In this document: positions 1-8,011 of the stretch, piece by piece
Layout: every line of letters starts with the position of its first letter
How positions within the stretch are numbered: position 1 is the first letter of the stretch
DNA from: Actinomycetes bacterium
GTDB taxonomy: Bacteria; Actinomycetota; Actinomycetes; Actinomycetales; Cellulomonadaceae
NCBI GenBank assembly: GCA_023418375.1
Contig: JAEZZV010000262.1
Coordinates: 1 to 20,232, forward strand
Reading direction: 5' to 3'
DNA: 20,232 nt
Notes under the pieces: generated by a model
Databases searched by the model: none
What the model was told of the DNA's origin: nothing
The model's input: only the letters and a program-made list of their open reading frames with translations
Position numbers and translations under genes: made by a program

Positions 1-102
1 GGCCTGGTCCAGACCCTGCACGGCCCGGACCTGGCCCGCGACGGGGGCGCGCTGCGGGTGCCGGGGGACGGGCCGTGCGTCGGCGTCTGGCGGCTCGGCT
101 GA
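1..102 (+). CDS. C-terminal end of an unidentified protein (partial)
   Basis: Frame 1 is open from the first base of the window to a TGA at 100-102 and gives a 33-residue tail that ends in a short Gly/Pro/Val-rich stretch closing with VWRLG. The codon choice (mostly G/C in third position) matches the neighbouring real genes. It ends 24 nt before the dgt start and on the same strand, so the two could share a transcript. The visible piece is too short to name a family. A beta-rich C-terminal domain of a larger enzyme is possible but not shown. Confidence 0.55.
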   Translation, partial: GLVQTLHGPDLARDGGALRVPGDGPCVGVWRLG

Positions 103-126
103 GCGGCGTCCGCGGGCGACGCCGCG

Positions 127-1404
127 GTGGCTAGGGTGGCGGCTGTGGCAGCAGGCACCGGGTACTCCGACGCCGACCGTGAGCGGCGCGTGCCCGAGGG
201 ACCGAAGTCGCCGGTGCGGACGGCCTTCGAGCGGGACCGGGCGCGCATCGTCCACTCGGCGGCGCTGCGCCGACTCGGTGCGAAGACTCAGGTGCTCGGC
301 CCGGCCAGCGACGACTTCGTGCGGACCCGGCTCACGCACACGCTCGAGGTGGCCCAGGTGGGCCGGGAGCTGGCCAACGCCCTGGGCTGCGATCCCGACG
401 TGGTCGACGCGGCGTGCCTCGCGCACGACCTCGGGCACCCGCCGTTCGGGCACAACGGCGAGCGAGCCCTCGCCGAGCTGACGACCCACATCGGTGGCTT
501 CGAGGGAAACGCCCAGACGCTGCGGCTGCTGACGCGGCTGGAGCCGAAGGTGGTCGACCCGCGGTCGGGCGCGAGCGTCGGCCTCAACCTCACCCGCGCG
601 GGCCTCGACGCGTCCGTGAAGTACCCGTGGGGCGCGGGCGATCTCTCGCGGACCGGGGACGACGAGGGCGACCCGCCGGCGAAGTTCGGCGTCTACGCCG
701 ACGACCTCGCAGCCTTCACGTGGCTCCGCGAGGGCGCCCCCGACGGCCTGCGCTGCGTGGAGGCGCAGGTCATGGACCTGGCCGACGACGTCGCGTACTC
801 GGTGCACGACGTCGAGGACGCGGTGGTGGGCGGTCGGCTGGACCTGGGCGTCCTCGCGGACGCAGAGGTGCGCGACCGCGTCGTGGCGACCGTCAGCGCC
901 TGGTACGGCGACGGCGTCGGGGAGGAGGCGCTGCGCGCCGCCATGGCCCGGCTGCCGCGCACCGGAACCTGGGTCCGCGGGTTCGACGGGTCGCGGGCGG
1001 CGCTCGCGGCCCTGAAGGACATGACGAGCAGCCTCATCGGCCGCTTCTGCGGCGCAGCCATGAACGCGACGCGCGCGGAGTACGGCACCGGTCCGCTGAC
1101 GCGGTACGCCGCCTCGCTCGTGGTGCCCGAGGCCACCCTCGCCGAGATCGCCGTGCTCAAGGGGCTCGCCGCCGCCTTCGTGATGGCCCCCCGCGAGTCC
1201 GAGCCGCTGTACTCCGGGCAGCGCCGGCTCCTGACGGACCTGGTCGCCGAGCTCTTCGAGCGGCCCGAGCACCTCGAGCCGCCGTTCGCGGCGGACTGGG
1301 CCGACGCCGCCGACGACCACGCGCGGCTGCGCGTCGTCGTGGACCAGGTCGCCTCGCTCACCGACGTCAGCGCCGCGGACTGGCACGTCCGACTGCTCGC
1401 CTAG
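127..1404 (+). CDS. dgt: Deoxyguanosinetriphosphate triphosphohydrolase-like protein (HD domain)
   Basis: Predicted dNTP triphosphohydrolase of the Dgt/HD superfamily, which hydrolyses dGTP (or other dNTPs) to the nucleoside and triphosphate and so shapes dNTP pools. The 425-residue protein has the expected metal-binding HD pattern: His71 in THTLEV, His100-Asp101 in AHDLGHPPFGHNGE, and a later Asp in DLADDVAYSVHD (about 218-228). The EGNAQTLRLL segment (126-135) and a KYPW motif (165-168) are also typical of the family. The start is taken as GTG 127. GTG 136 or GTG 145 would shorten it by only 3-6 residues, and none has a strong ribosome binding site. It lies 9 nt upstream of dnaG, an arrangement common in actinobacteria, so the pair is probably co-transcribed. 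The family call is secure; the exact substrate is not. Confidence 0.93.
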   Translation: MARVAAVAAGTGYSDADRERRVPEGPKSPVRTAFERDRARIVHSAALRRLGAKTQVLGPASDDFVRTRLTHTLEVAQVGRELANALGCDPDVVDAACLAHDLGHPPFGHNGERALAELTTHIGGFEGNAQTLRLLTRLEPKVVDPRSGASVGLNLTRAGLDASVKYPWGAGDLSRTGDDEGDPPAKFGVYADDLAAFTWLREGAPDGLRCVEAQVMDLADDVAYSVHDVEDAVVGGRLDLGVLADAEVRDRVVATVSAWYGDGVGEEALRAAMARLPRTGTWVRGFDGSRAALAALKDMTSSLIGRFCGAAMNATRAEYGTGPLTRYAASLVVPEATLAEIAVLKGLAAAFVMAPRESEPLYSGQRRLLTDLVAELFERPEHLEPPFAADWADAADDHARLRVVVDQVASLTDVSAADWHVRLLA

Positions 1405-1413
1405 ACTCGCGCC

Positions 1414-3378
1414 GTGGCACGCATCCGGAGCGAGGACATCGCTGCGGTGCGCGAGCGGGCCAAGATCGAGGACGTCGTGGGCGAGCACGTGACGCTCAAG
1501 CCCGCGGGCGTCGGCTCGATGAAGGGCCTGTGCCCCTTCCACGACGAGCGCACCCCGTCCTTCCACGTCCGGCCGCCGGTGAACCTGTGGCACTGCTTCG
1601 GCTGCGGCGAGGGCGGCGACGTCATCTCCTTCGTGCAGAAGGTCGACGGCCTCGGGTTCACCGAGGCCGTCGAGCACCTGGCCGCCCGCGTCGGGGTGCA
1701 GCTGCGCTACGAGGACGGCGGCCCCGCCCGGCCCGGCGAGGAGCCCGGGCGTCGCCAGCGGCTGCTCGAGGCCCACCGGCACGCCGCCGCGTTCTACGCC
1801 GAGCAGATCCTCACGCCGGCGGCCGCGATCGGCCGGCAGTTCCTCGCCGAGCGCGGGTTCGACCGGACCGCGGCCGAGCAGTTCGGCGTCGGCTTCGCCC
1901 CGCACGGCTGGGACGCGTTGCTGCGCCACCTGCGCGGCAAGGGCTTCACCGAGGGGGAGCTCACGGCGTCGGGCCTGATGAGCCAGGGCAACCGTGGTCT
2001 CTACGACCGGTTCCGCGGCCGCCTCGTCTGGCCGATCCGGGACGTGACGGGCGACGTCGTCGGTTTCGGCGCGCGCCGCCTGTTCGACGACGACCAGGGG
2101 CCCAAGTACCTCAACTCGCCCGAGACCCCGTTGTACAAGAAGGCGCAGGTGCTCTACGGCATCGACCTGGCCAAGCGGGAGATCGCCCGGCGGCGTCAGG
2201 TGGTGGTCGTCGAGGGGTACACGGACGTCATGGCCGCCCACCTGTCGGGCGTGCCGACGGCCGTCGCCACGTGCGGGACGGCGTTCGGTCCGGACCACGC
2301 CCGGATCGTGCGTCGGCTCCTGGGCGACACCTCGGTGGGCGGCGGGGTCCAGCTTGCCAGCGGCCAGTCCCAGGGCGGGGAGATCATCTTCACGTTCGAC
2401 GGCGACGAGGCCGGGCGCAAGGCGGCGCTGCGGGCCTTCGGCGAGGACCAGCGGTTCTACGCGCAGACGTTCGTCGCCGTGGAGCCGACCGGCATGGACC
2501 CGTGCGAGCTGCGGCAGGCCAAGGGGCCGGACGCCGTCGTCGCCCTCGTGCAGGGCCGCCAGCCCCTGTTCGAGTTCGTCATCCGGTCCACGATCGCCCA
2601 GCACGACCTGAACACGGCCGAGGGTCGCGTGAACGCCCTGCGGGCCTCCGCGCCCGTGGTCGCACGGATCCGCGACACCGCTCTGCGCCCGGAGTACGCC
2701 CGGATGCTCGCCGGCTGGCTGGGCATGGAGCACGACGCCGTCGCGTCGGCCGTGCACTCCGCGTCGCGAGCCGTCGCGTCCGGTCCCCGGGAGGACGCGC
2801 GCGGCCCCCGCGGCGGGGAGCCTGTGGTGCCCGGCCCGAAGGCGGACGAACGGGGGAGCACGCCGTCGGCGGGGCCCTCGCGCGCGAGGCCGGACGGCCC
2901 GGACCGGGCGGACCCCGTCGCGCGGTTGCAGCGCAACGTCCTCGAGGCGGTGCTCCAGCACCCGAACAAGGTGGACGCCGCGGTCTTCGACGCCCTGCCC
3001 GACGACGCCTTCAGCGTGCCGGCGCTGCGGGCCGTGCACGAGGCCATCCGAGCGGCCGGGGGCGTCGCCGCCGTGAGGGGGAGCACCGACGCCGCCTGGC
3101 TCGAGCGGGTCCGCGAGGAGGCGGCGGGCCCCGTGGGGGCCGTCGTCACCGAGCTGGCCGTCACGCCGCTGCCCGAGGACCGCCCGGCCGCGATCGAGGA
3201 GTACGTCCGCGGCGTCGTCGCGGGCCTCGTCGACCTCCTGCTCACCCGGCAGATCGCCGAGGAGCGGGGCCGCCTCCAGCGGATGGACGCCACCGCGGAC
3301 GCGGAGGCCTACCAGGCGGCCTTCGGGCGGCTCGTCGCGCTCGAGCAGCAGCGCCGCGCCCTGCGCGAGCGCGACTGA
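1414..3378 (+). CDS. dnaG: DNA primase DnaG
   Basis: DNA primase that makes the RNA primers for replication at the fork together with the replicative helicase. The 654-residue protein has the full order of domains: an N-terminal CHC2 zinc finger (Cys40, His43, Cys61, Cys64), the basic RNA-polymerase-like region (about 115-260, with RFRGRLVWPIRD at 199-210), the TOPRIM domain with EGYTD at 267-271 and the metal-binding FDGDEAG at 328-334, and a C-terminal helicase-binding region after a low-complexity linker (about 455-505). A Gly/Ser/Gln-rich insertion (about 304-322) separates the two TOPRIM motifs; I believe related actinobacteria have something similar. The start is GTG 1414, 9 nt after dgt. 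The gene looks intact. Confidence 0.97.
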   Translation: MARIRSEDIAAVRERAKIEDVVGEHVTLKPAGVGSMKGLCPFHDERTPSFHVRPPVNLWHCFGCGEGGDVISFVQKVDGLGFTEAVEHLAARVGVQLRYEDGGPARPGEEPGRRQRLLEAHRHAAAFYAEQILTPAAAIGRQFLAERGFDRTAAEQFGVGFAPHGWDALLRHLRGKGFTEGELTASGLMSQGNRGLYDRFRGRLVWPIRDVTGDVVGFGARRLFDDDQGPKYLNSPETPLYKKAQVLYGIDLAKREIARRRQVVVVEGYTDVMAAHLSGVPTAVATCGTAFGPDHARIVRRLLGDTSVGGGVQLASGQSQGGEIIFTFDGDEAGRKAALRAFGEDQRFYAQTFVAVEPTGMDPCELRQAKGPDAVVALVQGRQPLFEFVIRSTIAQHDLNTAEGRVNALRASAPVVARIRDTALRPEYARMLAGWLGMEHDAVASAVHSASRAVASGPREDARGPRGGEPVVPGPKADERGSTPSAGPSRARPDGPDRADPVARLQRNVLEAVLQHPNKVDAAVFDALPDDAFSVPALRAVHEAIRAAGGVAAVRGSTDAAWLERVREEAAGPVGAVVTELAVTPLPEDRPAAIEEYVRGVVAGLVDLLLTRQIAEERGRLQRMDATADAEAYQAAFGRLVALEQQRRALRERD

Positions 3379-3441
3379 GCAGGGCCGCCGGCGGTCCCAC
3401 GGCCGGCCGCGCGGTCGCGCGCCCGTCGAGCCGCGGCGACG

Positions 3442-4275
3442 ATGGAGCCCATGCCGACAGCACTCGCGCCCCCGGCCGCACCCGCCCGCACGACCCGTGA
3501 CGTCGTCCGCCAGGTGGTGGTCCTCGTGGGCGCTCTGCTCGCCACGGCCGCCGGCTTCTGGGGCAGCGGTGCTGGCGGCGGGCGCTCCCAGCAGGAGGTC
3601 GGTGACGGCGCGCTCTCCGCTGACGCGACGCCGGTCGCGCCGGCCGAGCCCGCGTTCGGCATCTGGTCGGTGATCTACCTCGGCCTGGTCGCCTACGCCG
3701 TCTGGCAGGCGCTGCCCGCGCAGCGGGACGATGCGCGCCAGCGACGGACCGGCTGGCTGGTGCTCGCGTCGATGGTGCTCAACGCTGCGTGGATCGCGGT
3801 CGTGCAGGTGGACCTCCTCCCGGCGAGCGTGGTGGTCATCGCCGTCCTCCTTGCGGTGCTGCTGCTCGTCGTCGCGCGCCTGGGGGAGCGTGCGCCGCGG
3901 GGATGGCTGGAGGCAGTGCTGGTCGACGGCACGCTGGGGCTGTACCTCGGCTGGGTCACCGTCGCGACGGTCGCGAACACGTTCGCCGTCGCCGTGGCCG
4001 GGGGGTACGACGCGACGTCCGCCGGGGCGGACGCGTGGGCCGTCGTCGGGCTCGCCGCTGCGGGGGCGGCGGGGATGGCCTACGCCGTCTGGACGCGGGG
4101 GCGGCTCGCGATCGGTGCGGCGATCGTGTGGGGGCTCGCCTGGGTCGTCGCCGCCCGTACCGTGGGCGAGCCGCGGTCCACGACGGCGGCCGTCGCCGCA
4201 GGGATCGCCGCGCTCGTCGTGGCTGCCGCGACCGTGGTGGCCCGGCTCCGGCGACCTGGCCGCGCCGCGGGCTGA
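3442..4275 (+). CDS. TspO/MBR-related integral membrane protein
   Basis: A 277-residue, strongly hydrophobic protein. The region from FGIWSVIYLGL (about 72-82) through AVWQALP and LNAAWIAVVQ matches the TspO/MBR (tryptophan-rich sensory protein) pattern of tryptophans and prolines in the first three helices. The family binds porphyrins or similar ligands in the membrane in bacteria. At 277 residues it is longer than the compact five-helix TspO proteins (about 150-180 residues), with a hydrophilic loop at about 40-70 and extra predicted helices up to about residue 268, so it belongs to an extended subgroup and its ligand is unknown. ATG 3442 is used; ATG 3451, preceded closely by GGAG, is an alternative. 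The gene is convergent with dinB, whose stop lies 22 nt away. Confidence 0.75.
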   Translation: MEPMPTALAPPAAPARTTRDVVRQVVVLVGALLATAAGFWGSGAGGGRSQQEVGDGALSADATPVAPAEPAFGIWSVIYLGLVAYAVWQALPAQRDDARQRRTGWLVLASMVLNAAWIAVVQVDLLPASVVVIAVLLAVLLLVVARLGERAPRGWLEAVLVDGTLGLYLGWVTVATVANTFAVAVAGGYDATSAGADAWAVVGLAAAGAAGMAYAVWTRGRLAIGAAIVWGLAWVVAARTVGEPRSTTAAVAAGIAALVVAAATVVARLRRPGRAAG

Positions 4276-4297
4276 GACGCCCGTCGGGCGCTCCGGC

Positions 4298-5557
4298 TCA
4301 GAGCTCGTGCTCGGCGAGCTCGCGGAAGGCGTCGGGAACCGCACCTTCGCCGCCCAGCAGGGCCGGGAGGTAGCCGGCCGCGCCGGCGCCGAACCGGTGC
4401 CGGATGGTGTCCAGCGAACCGTCGACGGCCCGGCGTGCTGCGCCCGTCGGCGAGCCGGGACGCCACGGGTCGTCGGGTTCCAGGTCAAGCTCGAGCTGGA
4501 TCGAGCGCTGGTGGGCGAGGTTGCTCACGGAGATCGCGAGGAGCGTGATCTCCGTGCCGGCGGGCTGGTCGGCCAGGGCGGAGCGGACGAGGTGCTCGGC
4601 GATCTCGGTGAGGGTCAGCGTCGTCGCCACCGGCTGCGCGAGGGTTCGGGAGCGGGTGACCGAGCGCATCCCCGCGAAGCGGACGCGGACCGTCACGGTC
4701 CGTCCCGCGCGGTGCTTGTCGCGCAGGCGCCGCGAGACACGGTCGGCCAGGTGCGCGAGCACCGCCCGCACCGTCTCGGGGTCCGGGGCGCGCCGGCCCA
4801 CCGCCGACTGCGCGCCGACGCTGCCCGCGCGGTGCGCCGTGACGATCCGGCGCGGGTCGTCGTCCCGGGCCATCGCCCACAGCTTCTGCCCGACGGCGTG
4901 CCCCAGGATCCGCTCGACCGCGGGGGAGGGCGTCTCGGCGAGGTCTCCGATGGTGCGCACGCCGAGGTCGGCCAGCTTCGCCTCGGTCACCGGACCGACG
5001 CCCCAGACGAGCGACACCGGCAGCGGGTCGAGGAACGCGCGCTCGGTGCCCGGCTGCACGACGACGAGCCCGTCGGGCTTGGCCACCTGCGACGCGATCT
5101 TGGCGAGGTGCTTGGTACGCGCGACGCCGACGGAGATCGGCAGGCCGACCTCGGCCCGCACGCGCCTCCTGATGTCCGCGGCGATGGCCCCGGGCGGGCC
5201 GAACAGGTGCGTCGCGCCGGAGACGTCGACGAACGCCTCGTCGATGGAGATGCGCTCCACCAGGGGTGACACGTCGCCGAGGATCGTCATCACGGCGTCC
5301 CCGAGCGCCGTGTACTCGGAGAAGTGGCCCCGGACGAACGTCAGCTCGGGGCACAGCCGGGCCGCCCGCCAGCCCGGCATGCCGCCGGACACCCCGAAGC
5401 GCTTGGCCTCGTAGGAGGCCGCGAGCACGACGCCGCCGCTCGGGCTCCCGCCGACGGCGATCGGTCGGCCCCGCAGCGCAGGGTTGAGCAGCTGCTCGAC
5501 CGATGCGTAGAACGCGTCCAGGTCGGCGTGCATGATCGTCGCTCCGCCCGTGGGCAT
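4298..5557 (-). CDS. dinB: DNA polymerase IV (Y-family translesion polymerase)
   Basis: Y-family polymerase for error-prone translesion synthesis. The 419-residue protein starts at ATG 5557 and shows the first catalytic motif MHADLDAFYASVE (Asp12, Asp14), the second acidic motif SIDEAF (104-109, Asp106/Glu107), the SVGVARTKHLAKIAS palm/fingers segment, a helix-hairpin-helix thumb (VWGVGPVTEAKLADLG) and a little-finger domain. Near the C-terminus a QLELDL stretch fits the beta-clamp binding motif. The frame stays open far upstream, but the first catalytic motif and the LexA box at 5572-5585 place the true start near 5557. Expression should therefore be DNA-damage inducible. The gene is complete. 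Confidence 0.95.
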   Translation of the reverse strand: MPTGGATIMHADLDAFYASVEQLLNPALRGRPIAVGGSPSGGVVLAASYEAKRFGVSGGMPGWRAARLCPELTFVRGHFSEYTALGDAVMTILGDVSPLVERISIDEAFVDVSGATHLFGPPGAIAADIRRRVRAEVGLPISVGVARTKHLAKIASQVAKPDGLVVVQPGTERAFLDPLPVSLVWGVGPVTEAKLADLGVRTIGDLAETPSPAVERILGHAVGQKLWAMARDDDPRRIVTAHRAGSVGAQSAVGRRAPDPETVRAVLAHLADRVSRRLRDKHRAGRTVTVRVRFAGMRSVTRSRTLAQPVATTLTLTEIAEHLVRSALADQPAGTEITLLAISVSNLAHQRSIQLELDLEPDDPWRPGSPTGAARRAVDGSLDTIRHRFGAGAAGYLPALLGGEGAVPDAFRELAEHEL

Positions 5558-5571
5558 GCCCACAGCGTATG

Positions 5572-5585
5572 CGAACAGGTGTTCG
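5572..5585 (-). promoter_or_regulatory. LexA-binding SOS box upstream of dinB
   Basis: The sequence CGAACAGGTGTTCG is a perfect CGAAC-N4-GTTCG dyad, the form of the LexA box known from mycobacteria and other actinobacteria. It ends 14 nt before the dinB start codon, a position where LexA would block transcription. The match is read directly from the sequence; regulation by LexA is inferred from family knowledge. Confidence 0.85.
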
Positions 5586-5782
5586 AAGACCAGTGCGGCG
5601 CGGCGGCCGCAGGCCCGTTTCGGAGGGGATGCGTGGGTGTGTCCCGGGGGCGTCCGGCGCGTCGCGTCGGCGCGTCGCGGAAGTAGGGCCATAGGTCCCC
5701 TCCCGCCGGGCGGCAGGTGGGTGTCAGGATCAGGTGCAAGGCAGGCGCGACGGCGCGCCGGCCCCAAGGAGGTGGCGCGTAC

Positions 5783-6094
5783 ATGTCCGAGACGACGGAG
5801 ACCGTCTGCCACTGGGAGCAGGTCCAGCGGCAGTGGAAGTGGGAGTGGGCCAGCTACCACCCTCACCTCACGGTGTACTGGACCGCCGGTGACGAGAGCG
5901 GCACGACCGAGCTGATCGAGGAGGCCACCCTGGCTCCCGAGACGCCGGAGCTGGCCGTCGACATGTGTTACGGAAGCAGATGGGAGAAGGTCTCCGGCAC
6001 GGGGACCAACGTCGTTGTGGCCACTGCCGATCTGCCCGAGGGCATGACGCCCGCGGGCGAGGGCTGGCGACTGGTGGTACCGGTCGGCGCCTGA
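5783..6094 (+). CDS. Small Trp-rich hypothetical protein
   Basis: A 103-residue soluble protein that I do not recognise. The start ATG 5783 is well supported by a near-perfect Shine-Dalgarno AAGGAGGT at 5766-5773; an upstream GTG at 5717 in the same frame has no such site. The N-terminal third is unusually rich in aromatic residues (WEQVQRQWKWEWASYH), followed by short beta-strand-like segments with Thr and Val. There is no signal peptide or membrane segment. It lies directly before the tRNA-Asn-derived att site and ends 71 nt before a strong hairpin terminator, so it appears to be a single-gene chromosomal unit rather than part of the element. Confidence 0.75.
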   Translation: MSETTETVCHWEQVQRQWKWEWASYHPHLTVYWTAGDESGTTELIEEATLAPETPELAVDMCYGSRWEKVSGTGTNVVVATADLPEGMTPAGEGWRLVVPVGA

Positions 6095-6165
6095 CGCCGA
6101 GACTCGCCCGCCCGGTCGCGTCCGCGCGCCCGGGCGGGCGCCGCCGTTCCCGGACGGAAAAGCGG

Positions 6166-6190
6166 AAGGCCCCGCCGTGGGCGGGGCCTT
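6166..6190. terminator. Hairpin terminator, original tRNA-Asn downstream terminator
   Basis: Perfect 11-bp inverted repeat (AAGGCCCCGCC / GGCGGGGCCTT) with a 3-nt loop. On the minus strand it is followed by CCGCTTTT, so it works best as a minus-strand rho-independent terminator, downstream of where tRNA-Asn ended before the element inserted. On the plus strand it also lies 71 nt after the small Trp-rich gene and may end that transcript. Confidence 0.75.
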
Positions 6191-6208
6191 GACGTGCGGC
6201 GGAGCCTG

Positions 6209-6234
6209 GCTCCCGCGATTGGACTCGAACCAAT
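6209..6234. repeat. attL: 26-bp copy of the tRNA-Asn 3' end
   Basis: Identical over 26 nt to 16082-16107. It includes the acceptor stem 3' half and T-arm of tRNA-Asn (minus strand) but not the rest of the tRNA, so it is a partial copy left at the distal end by site-specific integration. Identity breaks at 6208/16081 and at 6235/16108, which sets the limits of the crossover region. Confidence 0.88.
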
Positions 6235-6290
6235 CGCAGAGGCCCAGCGCCGTGACTAGCATGACCTGCGAGAGTAGGCCTCTCACCTGC

Positions 6291-6366
6291 GGACACGCCG
6301 AACACTAGCGGTGGACATGCGCTGACACAAGAGGACACTCGTGTAGTCTGATATCGCACGCGGACA
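6291..6366. repeat. Repeated GGACA boxes between attL and integrase
   Basis: GGACA occurs at 6291, 6313, 6333 and 6362, with a TGACA variant at 6323. The first four sites including the variant are spaced 22, 10 and 10 nt apart, about one or two helical turns, placing them on one DNA face. The position between attL and the integrase gene suggests arm-type binding sites for integrase or Xis, or an operator for int. This is an inference from spacing and place only. Confidence 0.35.
6322..6349 (+). promoter_or_regulatory. Candidate promoter of the integrase gene
   Basis: CTGACA (6322-6327) and TAGTCT (6344-6349) are separated by 16 nt and could serve as -35 and -10 boxes. The start of int lies 32 nt further on. 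Two of the GGACA-type boxes (6323 and 6333) lie inside this promoter, so binding there would repress int. The match is modest. Confidence 0.35.
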
Positions 6367-6381
6367 GCACGAGGAGGGCCC

Positions 6382-7524
6382 ATGGCACAGCGCCGGAGCG
6401 GCTTCGGGTACGTCCGGCGCCTGCCCTCGAAGCGGTACCAGGCGTCCTACGTCGGCCCGGACAGTGCCCGCCACACGGCGCCCGACACCTTCGAGGCGGA
6501 GATCGACGCGAAGGCGTGGCTCGCCGCGGAACGACGCCTCGTCACGGACAACGCGTGGACCCCGCCCGCCGAGCGCACGCGTCGCAGGGGCACGAGCGTG
6601 GCCACCGTCGGCGAGCACGCCGAGCGGTGGCTGGTGCGCGCTCAGGCGCGCCGGCAGCGGCCCCTACGTCCAACCACGGTCGCCCACTACCGCGGCATCC
6701 TCGACCGGTTCATCATCCCGGCCTTCGGCGATCGGCCGCTGTCCGCCGTCACGGAGGAGGACGTCGAGGACTGGTATGCGGACCTCGAGGGCGCGACCGG
6801 GGCGACGCTGCGGGAGCACGCGTACAGCCTGCTGCGGACGATCTACCTCGACGCCGAGCGCCGCACGAAGGGCGTCGTGAAGTCCCCGTGCAAGGTCGAG
6901 GGCGCCGGACGCGCCCGGACGGTCCGCAAGATCGAGGTCGCCACGCTCGACGAGCTCGAGGCGCTCACCGCCGCCATGCCCGAACGTCTCCGCCTGGCCG
7001 TCCTGCTCATGGCCTGGTGTGCCCTGCGGTACGGCGAGGCCGCCGAGCTGCGCCGCGCCGACGTCGACCTGCGCCGCGGTGTGCTGCACGTCCGCCGCGG
7101 CGTCGTCCGCGCGGGCGGCAAGGTCATCGTCGGGCCAACGAAGTCCGACGCCGGCGAGCGCGACGTCGCGATCCCGCCGCACCTCGTGCCAGCGGTGAAG
7201 GCCCACCTGGCGGCCCACACGGCTTGGGGGAGGGACGGACTGCTGTTCCCGGCGCCCGACGGCGGGCACCTGGCCCACAGCTCGTTCCTGTGGCACTGGA
7301 ACCGCGCCAAGGTTGCCGCCGGACGCCCCGACCTCACCCCGCACGCCCTCCGGCACACGGGGGCCGTCCTGGCGGCCCAGACGGGCGCGACGCTCGCCGA
7401 GCTCATGGCGCGACTCGGGCACTCCACGCCTCAGGCCGCGATGCGGTACCAGCACGCCGCCAAGGGGCGCGACGCACAGATCGCGGCAGCGATGTCGAGG
7501 CTGGCCGGTGCTGCCGATGGATGA
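6382..7524 (+). CDS. int: Site-specific tyrosine recombinase (integrase)
   Basis: Phage-type integrase of 380 residues that would catalyse recombination at the tRNA-Asn attachment site. An N-terminal arm-binding region (about 1-60) precedes a SAM-like core-binding domain (about 75-165, TVAHYRGILDRFIIPAFGDRPLS), then the catalytic domain with Arg216 (ALRYGEAAEL), Lys254, His321-x-x-Arg324 (HALRH), His347 (LGHS) and the nucleophile Tyr356 (MRYQHA). All catalytic residues are present, so it looks active. ATG 6382 follows GAGGAGG at 6371-6377. It lies next to attL and points into the element. Its stop overlaps the next start by 8 nt. Confidence 0.95.
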   Translation: MAQRRSGFGYVRRLPSKRYQASYVGPDSARHTAPDTFEAEIDAKAWLAAERRLVTDNAWTPPAERTRRRGTSVATVGEHAERWLVRAQARRQRPLRPTTVAHYRGILDRFIIPAFGDRPLSAVTEEDVEDWYADLEGATGATLREHAYSLLRTIYLDAERRTKGVVKSPCKVEGAGRARTVRKIEVATLDELEALTAAMPERLRLAVLLMAWCALRYGEAAELRRADVDLRRGVLHVRRGVVRAGGKVIVGPTKSDAGERDVAIPPHLVPAVKAHLAAHTAWGRDGLLFPAPDGGHLAHSSFLWHWNRAKVAAGRPDLTPHALRHTGAVLAAQTGATLAELMARLGHSTPQAAMRYQHAAKGRDAQIAAAMSRLAGAADG

Positions 7525-7891
7525 GCTCGACGTCATCTGCACCGATCGAGGGACCCATCCGCCGCGGACGCTCGCCACGTTCCTACGAGTCGAGCATCCG
7601 GAGACGCTGCTCGTCGGAGACCACGTCATCCAGAACCCGGCATGGCCCGGCCACACCTGGTCTCCCGTCCACTATCGATGGACGCGCGCCGGCTTCACGA
7701 CGATGGCGGACTACACGCCTGGTCGCGTCCTGGCGACCAGCGATGGCGGCACGAAGTTCGTCGTGCCGGGCTGCCTGACGTGCAAGCGTGCGGAGACCGA
7801 GTTGAGGGACGACACGCTCACGCGGTACTGGGATCAGACCGCCGACACGCCGCTTCGCGGTGTCCTCGATGTGTCGCTCGGGGTCATGTAG
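7517..7891 (+). CDS. Hypothetical protein, coupled to integrase
   Basis: A 124-residue protein of unknown function that begins with ATG 7517 inside the last codons of int (8-nt overlap), so its translation is probably coupled to int. It is rich in Thr, Asp, His and Trp and has one CxxC pair (CLTCKRAE, about residues 91-98) in its C-terminal third; no second pair is present to make a normal zinc ribbon. There is no membrane segment. Its first half (VGDHVIQNPAWPGHTWSPVHYRWTRAGF) has beta-strand character. Codon use matches the neighbouring genes. Confidence 0.65.
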   Translation: MDELDVICTDRGTHPPRTLATFLRVEHPETLLVGDHVIQNPAWPGHTWSPVHYRWTRAGFTTMADYTPGRVLATSDGGTKFVVPGCLTCKRAETELRDDTLTRYWDQTADTPLRGVLDVSLGVM

Positions 7892-7949
7892 CGTACTTCT
7901 CAGGCACCTGCTGTCACGGTGCCCGCTCGTCGCGAAGGGCTGACCTCGC

Positions 7950-8011
7950 GGACATGGTCCCGAACCGGTCTCACCGGGTAGGGGCTCCGAACCATGTCCA
8001 GGGAGTCCCTG
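7950..8011 (+). promoter_or_regulatory. Nested inverted repeats in the leader of the xis operon
   Basis: GGACATGGT (7950-7958) and ACCATGTCC (7991-7999) form a perfect 9-bp inverted repeat enclosing CCGGT/ACCGG (7965-7969 and 7973-7977). Immediately after, CAGGGAGTCCCTG (7999-8011) is a palindrome that contains the ribosome binding site and touches the ATG at 8012. The repeats could be operators for an element regulator or an RNA fold that hides the ribosome binding site. The dyads are visible; the function is inferred. Confidence 0.5.

Noticed and set aside
1414..3378. The Gly/Ser/Gln-rich insertion in the DnaG TOPRIM domain as an intein or foreign insertion
   Set aside because: It is only about 19 residues, in frame, with normal codon use, and lacks intein motifs; a lineage-specific loop is enough.
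414..3500. A 1028-codon plus-strand frame across dgt and dnaG
   Set aside because: It is an Arg/Pro/Gly-rich shadow of two clear housekeeping genes.
5558..6286. Extension of the dinB frame by about 240 codons upstream
   Set aside because: The extension has no homologue-like sequence, runs across the LexA box, the terminator and the attL repeat, and DinB normally begins at the MHADLDAF motif.
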